This document shows positions 7,548 through 16,791 of a DNA stretch of 64,000 bases, in pieces. The notes under the pieces are model-generated. The model was not told where the DNA came from. It did no database searches and worked only from the letters and a program-made list of their open reading frames with translations. Positions within the stretch are counted from its first letter, which is position 1. Each line of letters opens with the position of its first letter. Origin of the DNA: Pseudomonas sp. Irchel 3A7 (GTDB taxonomy: Bacteria > Pseudomonadota > Gammaproteobacteria > Pseudomonadales > Pseudomonadaceae). The position numbers and the translations under genes were made by a program. The stretch lies in contig NZ_FYED01000014.1 of NCBI RefSeq assembly GCF_900187565.1, positions 124,001-188,000 of the forward strand, read 5' to 3'.

Positions 7548-9488
7548 CTATCGGTGAACGGAGGCATCAAGCTTCGTCACGGCATTACTTGGGTCAGCCA
7601 CCGGGTCGTGCAGCAACGAATAGCCTCGGTCCAGTAATGTGCGGCCGATAAAGCGCGATCCCACTTCATTGAGGTGCGAATCATCCAGGTACAGCAGATG
7701 ACCCTTGATCATCGGGCTGCACACGCCTGCCGTACAAATCACTTGATTGGGGTCGATAAAGTGCACCTGCGGGAACTTCACCTTTATGTCGGCCCAATAG
7801 GGCGCCGCACCACTGCGGCTGACTGTGCAACTGTGGTCGGTATCGAACATCAAGTGACGAATCGGGCAACTGGCGGCTTTTTCGATGTGTTGATTCCTCA
7901 AGATAACGATGACCTGGTCGCTGTGCTCCACCGCCCGCTTGATACTCGCTTCGACGATGTCCTTGGCGATCGCCTCCCTGGGCCAGATCGCCGCCAGTAC
8001 CACATAGCGGTAATGGTTCTGTTCGATCAGGTTGAACGCCCGTTCGTTGCGTTTTGCACAATGTTCGGCATAGGTCGCGGACATGTCGACGGTGTAGCCG
8101 ATGATCGGCGGGCACGAGTCCATGGTGTAGTCCATGATCGAGAGGTTATCCGGCTTGGCCAGCAGATCGACCATGCCGGTGAAGTGATTGGCAAACGAAT
8201 CACCGATCATGATGCCGTCCAGTTGTTCCTTTTCAGCTCCCAGGCGACAGGCGTCATCGGGTTCTGTTTTGTACAGCGCATTGGTCACGTGGCAGCCCTT
8301 GCGGATCTCGCTCGGCTTCTGCAGGGTCATGGCTTCCAGTCGCGAAACATCAGGGCTGAAGCGTTGCGCAAAGCCGTTGAATTGCACGCTCAGCACCGCC
8401 AGCGTGGCCAGCCCCAGTGCCGGAAGGGCGAATCGCCGGAAGAAGACCCGGGAAAAATCCCAAGTGGCTCCACTGCGGCGAAAGGGCACCTCGACATAAC
8501 GCCAGGATAGCCACGCGAGGGTGATCGAGACCGCGATCAGCATCGCCCCCACAGGCAGATCGATGGGGATTTCCAGGTAACTCAGATAGGCAATCAACGG
8601 CCAGTGCCACAAATACAGCGAATAGGAAATCAAGCCGATGAACACCATGGGCCGGCTGGTGAGCAAGCGCGAGCGCGTGTCGCCGCTGCCGGCCAGGATC
8701 AGCAACGCGGCACCCAGGCACGGGACCAGCGCGTTGACCCCGGGGAAGGTCGAGTTGGCGTTCAAGGCAAACAGCGAAAAACCGATCAGCAGCAAACCCG
8801 CCAGAGCCAGGCCATGGGCGGTCAGCTTTGCGATGACGCGCGGTTGATGCAAATAGATCGCCAGCACCCCGCCCAGCATCAATTCGAAAAAGCGCGTGGG
8901 CAGCAGGTAGTAGGCGGCCGTCGCGAAGACCCCGGTCGCGTATTCAGAAGCGCCGACCGCGGCCACCATGCCCAAGGCCAAAATCGGCAGCACGTAACGC
9001 GGCGCCAGGCGATAGAGCACCACAATGAACAGCGGCCACAGCAGATAAAACTGTTCTTCGATACCCAGCGACCAAGTATGCAGCAGGGGCGCCTCACTGG
9101 CGTCAGCGGCGAAGTAATTGCCGTATTTGACCCAGATGTAGACGTTCGACACGCCCAACAAAGAGAGCAGGGTGCTGACGTTGAGCCGGATCAGGTCGAC
9201 CGGAGAAAGGATAAATGCCCCGACGATCGCCGTCGCCACCAACACCGTAACCAATGCAGGCACGATGCGATTGATGCGTCGCTGATAAAAACCCTTCAGT
9301 GAGAAGGTGTTGCGCTTGACCTCGGAAAACACTTGGGAAGTGATCAGGAACCCGGAGATGACAAAGAAGATGTCGACACCGACGAAACCACCTGGCAGCA
9401 GGTTGGTGTTGAGGTGATGCAGCAGTACCGCGATCACCGCCACGGCCCGCAGCCCATCGATGTCGGAGCGGTACTTGCCTTGAGCCAT
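7548..9488 (-). CDS. OafA/YrhL-type membrane O-acyltransferase with C-terminal SGNH domain
   Basis: About 646 residues. The N-terminal ~370 residues form the multi-spanning acyltransferase-3 domain (YRSDIDGLRAVAVIAVLLHH, FVGVDIFFVISGFLIT, SLGIEEQFYLLWPL). After a last membrane span (FALPALGLATLAVLSV) comes a periplasmic SGNH-like domain with IMIGDSFANHF and the Asp-His pair in LDDSHLNEVG. Such fusions transfer acetyl groups from the cytoplasm to O-antigen, exopolysaccharide or peptidoglycan sugars. ATG 9488 (MAQGKYRSDIDG) is preferred for its AGG motif; ATG 9500 is the alternative. It lies upstream of and codirectional with the peptidoglycan-active hydrolase, 326 bp apart. The acceptor glycan is unknown. 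Confidence 0.88.
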   Translation of the reverse strand: MAQGKYRSDIDGLRAVAVIAVLLHHLNTNLLPGGFVGVDIFFVISGFLITSQVFSEVKRNTFSLKGFYQRRINRIVPALVTVLVATAIVGAFILSPVDLIRLNVSTLLSLLGVSNVYIWVKYGNYFAADASEAPLLHTWSLGIEEQFYLLWPLFIVVLYRLAPRYVLPILALGMVAAVGASEYATGVFATAAYYLLPTRFFELMLGGVLAIYLHQPRVIAKLTAHGLALAGLLLIGFSLFALNANSTFPGVNALVPCLGAALLILAGSGDTRSRLLTSRPMVFIGLISYSLYLWHWPLIAYLSYLEIPIDLPVGAMLIAVSITLAWLSWRYVEVPFRRSGATWDFSRVFFRRFALPALGLATLAVLSVQFNGFAQRFSPDVSRLEAMTLQKPSEIRKGCHVTNALYKTEPDDACRLGAEKEQLDGIMIGDSFANHFTGMVDLLAKPDNLSIMDYTMDSCPPIIGYTVDMSATYAEHCAKRNERAFNLIEQNHYRYVVLAAIWPREAIAKDIVEASIKRAVEHSDQVIVILRNQHIEKAASCPIRHLMFDTDHSCTVSRSGAAPYWADIKVKFPQVHFIDPNQVICTAGVCSPMIKGHLLYLDDSHLNEVGSRFIGRTLLDRGYSLLHDPVADPSNAVTKLDASVHR

Positions 9489-9950
9489 GAGCCTGACCAT
9501 CCCAGAATTGTCCCGTGTTTCGGATGTCCGCTCATGACAGCCACTGTCAATATTTGGACACTTCCCGCCTTATCTATCACTTGTAGTTGGGAAATTGACG
9601 GTTGGCAAAATTAATAGGAAATAACGGCACCGGTTCACGAGGTGTCCCAAGCATTTGAAACACCGGCGGATGTACTGATGGCGACAACAAAATATCGCCA
9701 TGTCTCAAACGAAGCCCGGGCACCTCGGTTGGCAGAAACATCACTCCGGCAGCAGACGAATTCTACCGGCACGGCAGCAGAGCGGCCTCCATGACCCAAC
9801 GGGGAGGGGCCGAACCGATCGGTCATGTCCGGATACTTTTCGCCACTCCATCGCACATGGCGAAATTTTGATACTAGACGTCGAGTTGGCAGGAGCGATG
9901 AAGCGCTGACGACGATTATTGTTTTCGCACAAAAGCAGGAAACAATAATC
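9489..9950. other. Intergenic region between divergent genes
   Basis: This 462-bp stretch separates the acyltransferase (minus) from the amidohydrolase (plus). Short open frames on both strands lack ribosome-binding sites and family features. It should hold two divergent promoters; no operator was recognised. Confidence 0.5.
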
Positions 9951-10844
9951 ATGCTGCCGTCGAAGAAAAGAATTGATAGCCACGTTCACTTTTACACATC
10001 GGACGATCTTCACCGGGTCGCCGGCTCGCTGCCCTATGCCTTACCCGAGCCGCATCCGCTGACCACCTGGCTGGATCAACTGATCGATGCCGGCATTGCT
10101 CCGACGGTCATCAACAATGTCCATCTGAGTATCCTGCCGGACTCTGAAAATGTGTTTGCTTCGTTCGAGGAGCTCAAGAACCTCCAGGCATCCGATCCGT
10201 TGCGCTACGGCGAAGTGAAACTGGTGGGGACGATCAAGGCCGAACCTGCTTACGCCACCCGGGAGCGCCTCGCGCATCCGCAGGTCGTTGGCGCCCGGAT
10301 CGTCCTGCACGATGCCAGGCCCGAAACGGTTGCCGATACTCGCTTCAGTGACGGGCAATGGGCCGCGTTTTACGCTCGCCTGCTGCCGCACCAACACCTT
10401 CACATTTACGCCAAGGAAGCCCAGACCAACCTGCGCGTGTTGCGCCAGGTGCCTGAAAATGTGCGGGTCATCATCGATCATCTGGGCAGCTGCCACAGCG
10501 AGCGTGGCACCACCGAGCCGGCCTATGTCGCGCTGCTCAATGAAGCCAGACGACGCGGCAATGTGTGGTTCAAAGGACCCGGTTATCGCACCTCTGTCTA
10601 TCCCGAGGAGGCCGCTCGTTTCGTCATGCAGATTGTTGGCGCAGTCGGCGCCGACAAGATTCTCCTGGAAGCCACCGATGCCCCCCATGTTGGAACCGCC
10701 AACAACGGCGTGCCGTATTCCGGACTGTTCGATTTGAACAAGGCGTTCAGTTTTGTCGATGCCGTTGCCCATCACGTTTCCACAGAAACCCGAATTCCGG
10801 TTGACCAACTTCTCCGAGGAGCAGTTGGTCAGTTGGACCGTTGA
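9951..10844 (+). CDS. Amidohydrolase-family metal-dependent hydrolase (TIM barrel)
   Basis: A 297-residue member of the amidohydrolase 2 group, close in style to lactonases such as 2-pyrone-4,6-dicarboxylate hydrolase. The N-terminal metal ligands are in RIDSHVHFY (His11, His13); further barrel ligands are HLHIYAKE, IIDHLGSCH and the C-terminal Asp in LLEATDAPH. ATG 9951 has AGCAGGA upstream and begins directly before the HxH strand; the longer frame from 9825 is rejected. It precedes the alpha/beta-hydrolase-fold gene by 35 bp and is probably cotranscribed. The substrate is unknown; a carboxylic lactone or amide would fit the family. Confidence 0.82.
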   Translation: MLPSKKRIDSHVHFYTSDDLHRVAGSLPYALPEPHPLTTWLDQLIDAGIAPTVINNVHLSILPDSENVFASFEELKNLQASDPLRYGEVKLVGTIKAEPAYATRERLAHPQVVGARIVLHDARPETVADTRFSDGQWAAFYARLLPHQHLHIYAKEAQTNLRVLRQVPENVRVIIDHLGSCHSERGTTEPAYVALLNEARRRGNVWFKGPGYRTSVYPEEAARFVMQIVGAVGADKILLEATDAPHVGTANNGVPYSGLFDLNKAFSFVDAVAHHVSTETRIPVDQLLRGAVGQLDR

Positions 10845-10879
10845 TCTACGCCCACGCTACAACTCCGAGATATAAAGCG

Positions 10880-11845
10880 ATGACGAACATTACTGCCAGA
10901 GAAATCAACTTTGCCGTCAAATATGGCAACGAAACCCTGAGTATCAAAGGGACGGTATTCGAGCCGGGACACATCGACGCCAAACTCCCACCCGTGGTTT
11001 TCAACTCCGGTTTCACCGGTGGCGTCACGATGTACGGCCAGCTGTTCGGCCGCGCCCTGGCAGCCAGGGGGTATCGCGTCATGACCTACGACGTGGCGGG
11101 TTTCTTTTCCAACAAGCACATCCGCAACACGATCCGCGCCGGGGACATCGAGATCACCAACGTCAGCCTGCAAGACCAGAAGGACGAAGTTCTGGGTGCC
11201 GTTGCCTGGGCGCGTGACAACTTTGGCGAGATGCCGGTGGTGGCGTCCTGGGCGATGGGTTCTGTGGCGAGCCTGGGCGCAGTGGCGGAACTGGCGGCTG
11301 CGGGGGGTGAACAGATCCGGTTCTGGGTGCCGATGAGCTACACCAACATCCGCAAGCTGCAGGCCTTGCGTGCCGATAGCAAAGCCGCTGACGCGGCGAT
11401 CCTCCAGCTGGCGGATGACGCCGCCATTCCTCCATTCGACACCGGAACCGCAGCGACCCGTCTTGGCTACTATCCACTGGATCCTGACACCCAGGCGTAT
11501 GTCGATCAGCAACTGGGTGGCTATACCGAAGCCGGTGGTGCCGACCGCTGGCCTGGCTGCACCCACGTGACGGCGAAGTCCTACAAGTCGTATGTGGCCT
11601 ATGACCCGGAGCAATCCATTGAAGGTGCAAAAGGCTTCCCGCCGGCGCTGATCATCCACGGTGCCGACAACACCTTGCACATGCCATCAGAGTCCGAGCG
11701 CCTGCACCGGCACTATCCCGGCGATGCCGGTTCGAACGCGCTGATCATCCCGCACATGCAGCACGGTCAGCAGAATCAGGTGGACAGTCCGGTGTTCAAG
11801 TCGATGATCCAGAGCATCGACGAGGCCATTCGCACCCGCGGCTGA
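10880..11845 (+). CDS. Alpha/beta-hydrolase-fold protein with altered nucleophile elbow
   Basis: A 321-residue cytoplasmic protein with the order of an alpha/beta hydrolase: oxyanion-type VVFNSGFTGG (residues 39-48), YRVMTYDVAGF, the elbow region VVASWAMGSVA, the acid strand IIHGADNTLH and a C-terminal histidine segment IIPHMQHGQ. At the elbow the usual GxSxG reads S-W-A-M-G, so the nucleophile position is Ala125 rather than Ser/Cys/Asp. The protein may therefore be non-hydrolytic, use another residue, or belong to a subfamily I do not know. ATG 10880 is chosen over a TTG at 10841 that overlaps the preceding stop. It lies in tandem with the amidohydrolase. Confidence 0.78.
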   Translation: MTNITAREINFAVKYGNETLSIKGTVFEPGHIDAKLPPVVFNSGFTGGVTMYGQLFGRALAARGYRVMTYDVAGFFSNKHIRNTIRAGDIEITNVSLQDQKDEVLGAVAWARDNFGEMPVVASWAMGSVASLGAVAELAAAGGEQIRFWVPMSYTNIRKLQALRADSKAADAAILQLADDAAIPPFDTGTAATRLGYYPLDPDTQAYVDQQLGGYTEAGGADRWPGCTHVTAKSYKSYVAYDPEQSIEGAKGFPPALIIHGADNTLHMPSESERLHRHYPGDAGSNALIIPHMQHGQQNQVDSPVFKSMIQSIDEAIRTRG

Positions 11846-11861
11846 TTCAATCGCCAATACC

Positions 11862-11890
11862 CTGTGAGACCTCGCAAGGAGGTCTCGCAG
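11862..11890 (+). terminator. Hairpin terminator after the hydrolase pair
   Basis: A 12-bp stem (CTGTGAGACCTC with GAGGTCTCGCAG, one G-U pair) encloses the 5-nt loop GCAAG, 17 bp after the stop codon. No T-run follows, so termination efficiency is uncertain. Confidence 0.6.
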
Positions 11891-12011
11891 CGATTCAATC
11901 TGGCTCAATACGTGCCCAGGTCCTAACATAGCGTGTCCAAAGCCACTCCCACGGGCTGGCCTGAGCCGTGTTCTGCGAACGGCTGGAACCCCCTATGACA
12001 AGGATCTGGCG

Positions 12012-13007
12012 ATGACGAGCCCCAGTGAAGCCGCGACGGCTGTGAACGGTTGCACGACCAAGCGAATCGGCCTGCTCATTCTCCCTCAGTTTTCCATGAT
12101 GGCGTTGGCCGGAGCCAGCGAGCCTTTGCGGGCGGCGAATCGGCTTGCCGGCAAAACCCTGTATGAGTGGACAGTGCTCACGGAATCCGGTGGACCGGTC
12201 AGCTCCAGCAGTGGTTTCGAAATCCAGACCGTACCGATCGACCAGGCGCCCGAGGTCGATCGCATTTTCGTCCTGGCCAGCCTGGACATCGAACATCAGA
12301 AACCACCGAAAATGCTGCGGTTTCTGCAACGTGCCGCAGCCCGTGGGATAACCGTCGGCGCATTGAGCACCGGCACGTTCATCCTCGCCCGCGCCGGCTT
12401 GCTGGAAGGCAAGCGCTGCACCTTGCACTGGGAGTCCATTGGACAGTTTTCCGAAGAATTTCCCACGATCGAAGTCACCAAAGAGTTGTACGTCAACCAT
12501 GGAAACCGCTGGACCTGTGCGGGTGGAACGGCGGCCATCGACCTCATGCTGGCGCAAATCGCGCTGGATTACGGTAATCAGCTGGCTGCGAACATCGCAG
12601 AGCAATTTCTGCACGCAAGGATCAGAGCGCCGGAAGAACATCAGCGGATGTCGATCCAGTGGCGGTTCGGGATTCATGACAGGCGACTCACGGCCGCGAT
12701 TGCCTTCATGGAAAACAGCCTGGAGAACATTATCGGCATCGAAGAGATCGCCGATCGCTGCAATCTGTCGCATCGTCAACTGGAGCGCCTGTGGCATCAA
12801 CATTTCGGCATGACGCCGAAGAAGTTCTATCTGGAGCTCAGGCTCAACGAAGCACGCCGATTGCTTCGTGAAAGCACCCAGCCCATTGCGTCGATTGCCT
12901 ACAGCTGCGGGTTTGTCTCGGCATCACATCTGGGTGCCGCCTACCGTCGTGTCTGGGGCTGCACGCCCGGAGAGGAGCGGCGGAAATTTGATGATGCGCA
13001 TTCCTGA
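12012..13007 (+). CDS. GlxA-family AraC-type transcriptional regulator
   Basis: 331 residues with an N-terminal DJ-1/PfpI-like domain (~20-190: RIGLLILPQFSMMALAG, then GALSTGTFILARAGLLEG) and a C-terminal AraC double helix-turn-helix (~225-325: IGIEEIADRCNLSHRQLERLW, PIASIAYSCGFVSASHLGAAY). In the DJ-1 elbow the catalytic Cys is Ser, as in most regulators of this group. Relatives such as GbdR, CdhR and ArgR sense quaternary amines or amino acids. The gene lies directly upstream of a betaine-type ABC operon on the same strand, which fits that role. AAGGA precedes the ATG. Confidence 0.85.
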   Translation: MTSPSEAATAVNGCTTKRIGLLILPQFSMMALAGASEPLRAANRLAGKTLYEWTVLTESGGPVSSSSGFEIQTVPIDQAPEVDRIFVLASLDIEHQKPPKMLRFLQRAAARGITVGALSTGTFILARAGLLEGKRCTLHWESIGQFSEEFPTIEVTKELYVNHGNRWTCAGGTAAIDLMLAQIALDYGNQLAANIAEQFLHARIRAPEEHQRMSIQWRFGIHDRRLTAAIAFMENSLENIIGIEEIADRCNLSHRQLERLWHQHFGMTPKKFYLELRLNEARRLLRESTQPIASIAYSCGFVSASHLGAAYRRVWGCTPGEERRKFDDAHS

Positions 13008-13342
13008 CCGGGCGTCCCGGGCGCCCTGGTCAATCCGGCGCTAATCCTCAGGTGCAAACTTCTCTGCAAAACCGCATAGCTAGCTAATGACTTGGTCCGA
13101 CCGCTGGTGCGCGCGGGCAGGGCCTGGTGATTTGGCGATCCTGTATTCTTCCTGCCGAACTCGCCCCTTCACACTGCGCTGCACGCCGTAAGGCTTCGCG
13201 ACGTCGGTTTTTTGATAGAAATCGTCGAACTCAAAGCGCAGGCAGCGTTCGGGAGCGCGGTAAGGTTCATTACAAATCCGGCGTCCACTTCCAGATGCAC
13301 AGCCGGCAAAAACAACAATGACGTACAGAAGGCATCACAACC
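13008..13342 (+). promoter_or_regulatory. Long leader before the betaine-type ABC operon
   Basis: This 335-bp gap between the GlxA regulator and the first permease gene contains no convincing gene. As GlxA-type activators bind upstream of their target transporters, it is the likely operator and promoter region; no specific site was identified. Confidence 0.4.
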
Positions 13343-14032
13343 ATGGAAACCTTGAGTTTCATTCTGGAAAACGGCGGGCTGATCAGCCTGCTACTCGGGC
13401 AGCACCTTCTCATCGTCGCGGTCGCGGTGGGCCTGGCGATCCTGACCGGCGTGCCTGTCGGGATCGCAATCTCCCAGCACCCCAGAACGCGCCGTTGGGT
13501 CCTGGCCTTTGCCGCCGTGCTGATGACCATTCCTTCGGCCGCGCTGTTCGGGCTCATGATTCCGGCCCTTTCCCTGATCGGCTACGGGATCGGCGTAGTG
13601 CCGGCGGTCATTGCACTGTTTCTCTATTCCCAACTGCCCATCATCCGCAACACCACCACCGCGATCTCCAACATCGATCCTGCCTTGCGCGAAGCGGCAA
13701 TCGGGATGGGCATGTCCACCTGGCAGCGGCTGCGCAAGGTCGAGCTGCCGATTGCAGTGCCGCTCATCATGGCCGGAGTGAGGATGGCAACCGTCATCAA
13801 CATCGGCATCGCGGCCATCGCGGCCTACATCGGCGCGGGCGGCCTGGGCAGTCTGATCATTCGCGGCATCGCCCAATCCGATACCCGCCAGCTGCTGGCC
13901 GGCGCCATCGTCATCAGCGTCATTGCCATTGCAGCCGATTATGCGCTGTACGCCTTGCAGCGCCTCCTCACGCCCAAAGGCCTGAACAAGAACAAAGCGG
14001 CCACTGGCCCAATGAAGGAAGCGACGACGTGA
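13343..14032 (+). CDS. ABC transporter permease, betaine/carnitine/choline (OpuC/YehW) type
   Basis: A 229-residue inner-membrane protein with about six hydrophobic segments and the BPD permease loop EAAIGMGMSTWQRLRKVELPIAVPLIMAGVR (split here as EAAIGMGMS and VELPIAVPLI). IGAGGLGSLIIRGI near residue 165 is the conserved OpuB/OpuC region. It overlaps the ATPase start by four bases, so the operon is translationally coupled. The substrate class (quaternary ammonium compatible solutes) is inferred from family. Confidence 0.88.
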   Translation: METLSFILENGGLISLLLGQHLLIVAVAVGLAILTGVPVGIAISQHPRTRRWVLAFAAVLMTIPSAALFGLMIPALSLIGYGIGVVPAVIALFLYSQLPIIRNTTTAISNIDPALREAAIGMGMSTWQRLRKVELPIAVPLIMAGVRMATVINIGIAAIAAYIGAGGLGSLIIRGIAQSDTRQLLAGAIVISVIAIAADYALYALQRLLTPKGLNKNKAATGPMKEATT

Positions 14033-15027
14033 TCCAGATCGAAAACCTGAACAAGAAATTCGGCTCAACCACGGCGGTAGAAGATGTCTCATTCAACGTT
14101 GAAGAGGGGCAAATCTGCGTTCTGCTCGGGCCGTCGGGCTGCGGTAAAACCACGACGTTGAAAATGATCAATCGCCTGATCACGCCGACGTCGGGAACGA
14201 TCAGAATCGGTGGGCGCGACACGTCCGAACTGGACAGCGTCACCCTCAAGCGATCCATTGGCTACGTGATTCAGCAAGTCGGCCTGTTCCCGAACATGAC
14301 CGTCGAGGAAAACATCTGTGTCGTCCCCAATCTGCTGGGGTGGGACAAAAACAAAAGCCGCAAGCGCGCGGCGGAGTTGCTGGAAGTGGTCGCGCTGGAG
14401 CCGTCCAGATTTCTCAAGCGCTACCCGTGCGAACTGTCCGGTGGTCAACAGCAGCGCGTGGGCGTGGCCCGGGCGTTGGCTGCGGACCCGCCGGTGATGT
14501 TGATGGACGAGCCCTTCGGCGCGATCGACCCCATCAACCGGGAAGTGATCCAGGACGAGTTCATGCGCATCCAGCGCCAGGTCAACAAGACCGTGCTGTT
14601 TGTCAGTCATGACATCGACGAAGCCGTGAAAATGGCGGACTGCGTTGCGCTGTTCCACAACGGCAAAATCGAGCAGTTCGGCAGCCCGGATGATCTGCTG
14701 GCGCGGCCCGACAGCGAATTCGTGGCGAACTTCATGGGCAGCGACCGGATCATGAAACGCCTGTGTCTGCTGCGGGCGGCTGATATCGCCAGCAAGATCC
14801 CGCCACGGGAACACATGCAAGTCGTTGGCGGCAATAGCGGCATCTCCACGCGCTCGCAACTGGTCGTCAAACCTGGAGACGACCTGCGCCAGGTGCTCTC
14901 GCAGCTACTGGGTCGCGGCCAGGACTGGGCGTTGTGCAACGACAGTGACGGTCGCTTCATCGGCTATGTGCACCAGACCGATATCCTGGCGCGACTGGTT
15001 GAAAACATTACTCCGGCGGTGCATTGA
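14029..15027 (+). CDS. ABC transporter ATP-binding protein, betaine/carnitine/choline (OpuCA/YehX) type
   Basis: 332 residues starting at GTG 14029, overlapping the permease stop, with AAGGAAG upstream. Walker A GPSGCGKTTT, Q-loop VIQQVGLFPNMT, signature LSGGQQQRVGVARAL, Walker B VMLMDEPFGA and H-loop VSHDIDEA are intact. After residue ~240 there is a CBS-like regulatory region (DWALCNDSDGRFIGYVHQTD), the ionic-strength sensor of OpuA/OpuC ATPases. The same frame is open upstream, where it merely reads the permease gene out of frame. Confidence 0.9.
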   Translation: MIQIENLNKKFGSTTAVEDVSFNVEEGQICVLLGPSGCGKTTTLKMINRLITPTSGTIRIGGRDTSELDSVTLKRSIGYVIQQVGLFPNMTVEENICVVPNLLGWDKNKSRKRAAELLEVVALEPSRFLKRYPCELSGGQQQRVGVARALAADPPVMLMDEPFGAIDPINREVIQDEFMRIQRQVNKTVLFVSHDIDEAVKMADCVALFHNGKIEQFGSPDDLLARPDSEFVANFMGSDRIMKRLCLLRAADIASKIPPREHMQVVGGNSGISTRSQLVVKPGDDLRQVLSQLLGRGQDWALCNDSDGRFIGYVHQTDILARLVENITPAVH

Positions 15028-15029
15028 CG

Positions 15030-15698
15030 ATGCCTGACTTGATGATCAGATTTTGGGAAGGGCTCCAGTATTACTGGGGCGATATCAGCTATCTGACGGT
15101 TCAGCATCTGCAGATAGTTGCCATCAGTGGGGTCCTGGCCCTGGTTGTCGCGCTGCCATTGGGCGTCTGGATGAGCCGGCCCGCGAACCAGCGTTACGCC
15201 ATGGCCAGCATGCAGTTTCTCAATGTGGGGCAGGCGATACCCAAGCTTGCACTATTGGCGCTGGCCATGAGTTTTATTGGCGTGGGCAGCGGCGCCGCCA
15301 TCATCGGATTGTTTGTCGCGACCTTGTTGCCGGTGGCGGTCAACACCTATGAAGGCTTGCGCGCGGTGCCGGCGCATTTGGTCGAAGCGGCCGAGGCCAT
15401 GGGCATGACGCCACGGGAAACCCTGTGGAAAGTCGAGATCCCGAATGCGATGAACGTGATTTTCGCCGGCATTCGCACGGCGCTCGCCATCAACGTCGGG
15501 ACTGCGCCGCTGGCCTTCCTGGTCGGTGGAGGAGGGCTGGGCGAGTTGATCTTTACCGGTATCGACCTGAACGACTTCGGCATGATGCTGGCGGGTGCGG
15601 CGTCGACCGCGCTGTTGGCCATCGCCGTCGATCTGGCGTGCGGACTGGTCCAGACCGTCGCCGTGTCGCGGGGCTTGAGGTTGGCCGGGCGCGAATGA
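15030..15698 (+). CDS. ABC transporter permease, second subunit (OpuC/YehY type)
   Basis: A 222-residue membrane protein with BPD loop EAAEAMGMTPRETLWKVEIP and region FLVGGGGLGELIFTGI, homologous in pattern to the first permease, so the importer has a heterodimeric channel. ATG 15030 is chosen; TTG 15024 in the same frame overlaps the ATPase stop and is less likely. It is followed by the substrate-binding protein 41 bp downstream. Confidence 0.87.
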   Translation: MPDLMIRFWEGLQYYWGDISYLTVQHLQIVAISGVLALVVALPLGVWMSRPANQRYAMASMQFLNVGQAIPKLALLALAMSFIGVGSGAAIIGLFVATLLPVAVNTYEGLRAVPAHLVEAAEAMGMTPRETLWKVEIPNAMNVIFAGIRTALAINVGTAPLAFLVGGGGLGELIFTGIDLNDFGMMLAGAASTALLAIAVDLACGLVQTVAVSRGLRLAGRE

Positions 15699-15739
15699 TT
15701 AGAAGACCCAGGATAAAAACCAATAATACGAGGTGCATC

Positions 15740-16633
15740 ATGATTCATCGCATGCTAACCAGTCTGATCCTAACGCTTGGCCTTGTTTCAGGTTCCATGG
15801 GGACTGCTTCTGCCAACAGCACCATCGTGGTCGGCGGCAAGAAGTTTACCGAGCAGCAACTGGTGGCGGAAATGACCACACAATTACTGCGCGCCAATGG
15901 ATACAGCGTCGATAAACGTCCGGACCTGGGCTCGTCTGTATTGCGCGCGGCACAAGAGAACGGTCAGGTCGATGTGTATTGGGAATACACCGGGACCTCC
16001 CTGGTCATTTACAACAAGGTGACGGATAAACTGGACGCCGAGCAAACGTACAAGAAGATCAGCGCCCTCGACGCAGAGAAAGGCATTACCTGGTTGAACC
16101 CATCGAAAGCCAACAATACCTACGCGTTTGCCATGCGCAAGGACGAGGCCGATAAGGAGGGCATCGTTTCGATCAGCGATCTGGCGAAAAACGTCGGCGA
16201 AGGCAAAACCTATAAATTCGCTTCCAACGCGGAGTTCTTTTCACGCTCCGATGGCCTGCGTCCTCTCCAGGACATGTACCAGTTTGAGTTCGAGCGCAAG
16301 AACGTCGTGCGCATGGACGGAGGCCTGACCTACCAGGCACTCAGGGACGGTCAGGTGAATGTGGCGTTGGTGCTGTCGACCGATGGGAGGATTCCGGCAT
16401 TCGGCTTTGTCGTGCTCAAGGACGATAAAGGGTTTTTCCCCAGCTACGCATTGACGCCGGTGATTCGTACCGAAGTCTTCAAAGAGAATCCGAAGATTGG
16501 CGAATTGCTCAACGCACTCTCTTCCAAACTGGACGACGACTCGATTGCCGGTCTGAACTCCCGGGTCGATGTCGGCCGTGAGTCAATCGAGAGTGTGTCC
16601 AGGGAATTCCTGGAAAAGAACAAGTTGATCTAG
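15740..16633 (+). CDS. Periplasmic substrate-binding protein of the betaine-type importer (OsmF/ProX-like)
   Basis: 297 residues with a Sec signal peptide cleaved near residue 25 (SMGTASA-NS). The mature start STIVVGGKKFTEQQLVAEM is the hallmark of OpuAC/OsmF proteins; VDVYWEYTGTSLVIYNK carries aromatic residues of the kind that form the cation-pi cage for trimethylammonium groups. The longer frame from 15425 is rejected; ATG 15740 has GAGGTG six bases upstream. It closes the four-gene ABC operon and is followed by a strong intrinsic terminator. Confidence 0.9.
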   Translation: MIHRMLTSLILTLGLVSGSMGTASANSTIVVGGKKFTEQQLVAEMTTQLLRANGYSVDKRPDLGSSVLRAAQENGQVDVYWEYTGTSLVIYNKVTDKLDAEQTYKKISALDAEKGITWLNPSKANNTYAFAMRKDEADKEGIVSISDLAKNVGEGKTYKFASNAEFFSRSDGLRPLQDMYQFEFERKNVVRMDGGLTYQALRDGQVNVALVLSTDGRIPAFGFVVLKDDKGFFPSYALTPVIRTEVFKENPKIGELLNALSSKLDDDSIAGLNSRVDVGRESIESVSREFLEKNKLI

Positions 16634-16680
16634 TGGTTGCGCCGTGGCGTTGAAGTCGCCCGGTTTCGTCTTGATTGTCC

Positions 16681-16710
16681 AGGCCAGCTGAAGACCGCTG
16701 GCCTCTTTTT
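16681..16710 (+). terminator. Rho-independent terminator of the betaine-type ABC operon
   Basis: AGGCCAGC and GCTGGCCT form a perfect 8-bp stem with an 8-nt loop, followed by CTTTTT. It lies 48 bp after the binding-protein stop and before the amidase, which therefore probably has its own promoter or depends on read-through. Confidence 0.88.
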
Positions 16711-16791
16711 ATCCCGCTTATTGGTAGCGCTCATCCCGATCACTTGGGCATGAGCTCATTCCGTTCGCCTGTACTGATGAGGAGAATACCC

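Noticed and set aside
13318..14028. Long frame reading through the first permease into the ATPase gene
   Set aside because: It is a different frame from the permease at 13343 and yields an Arg/His-rich translation. Only the part from GTG 14029, the ATPase, is real.
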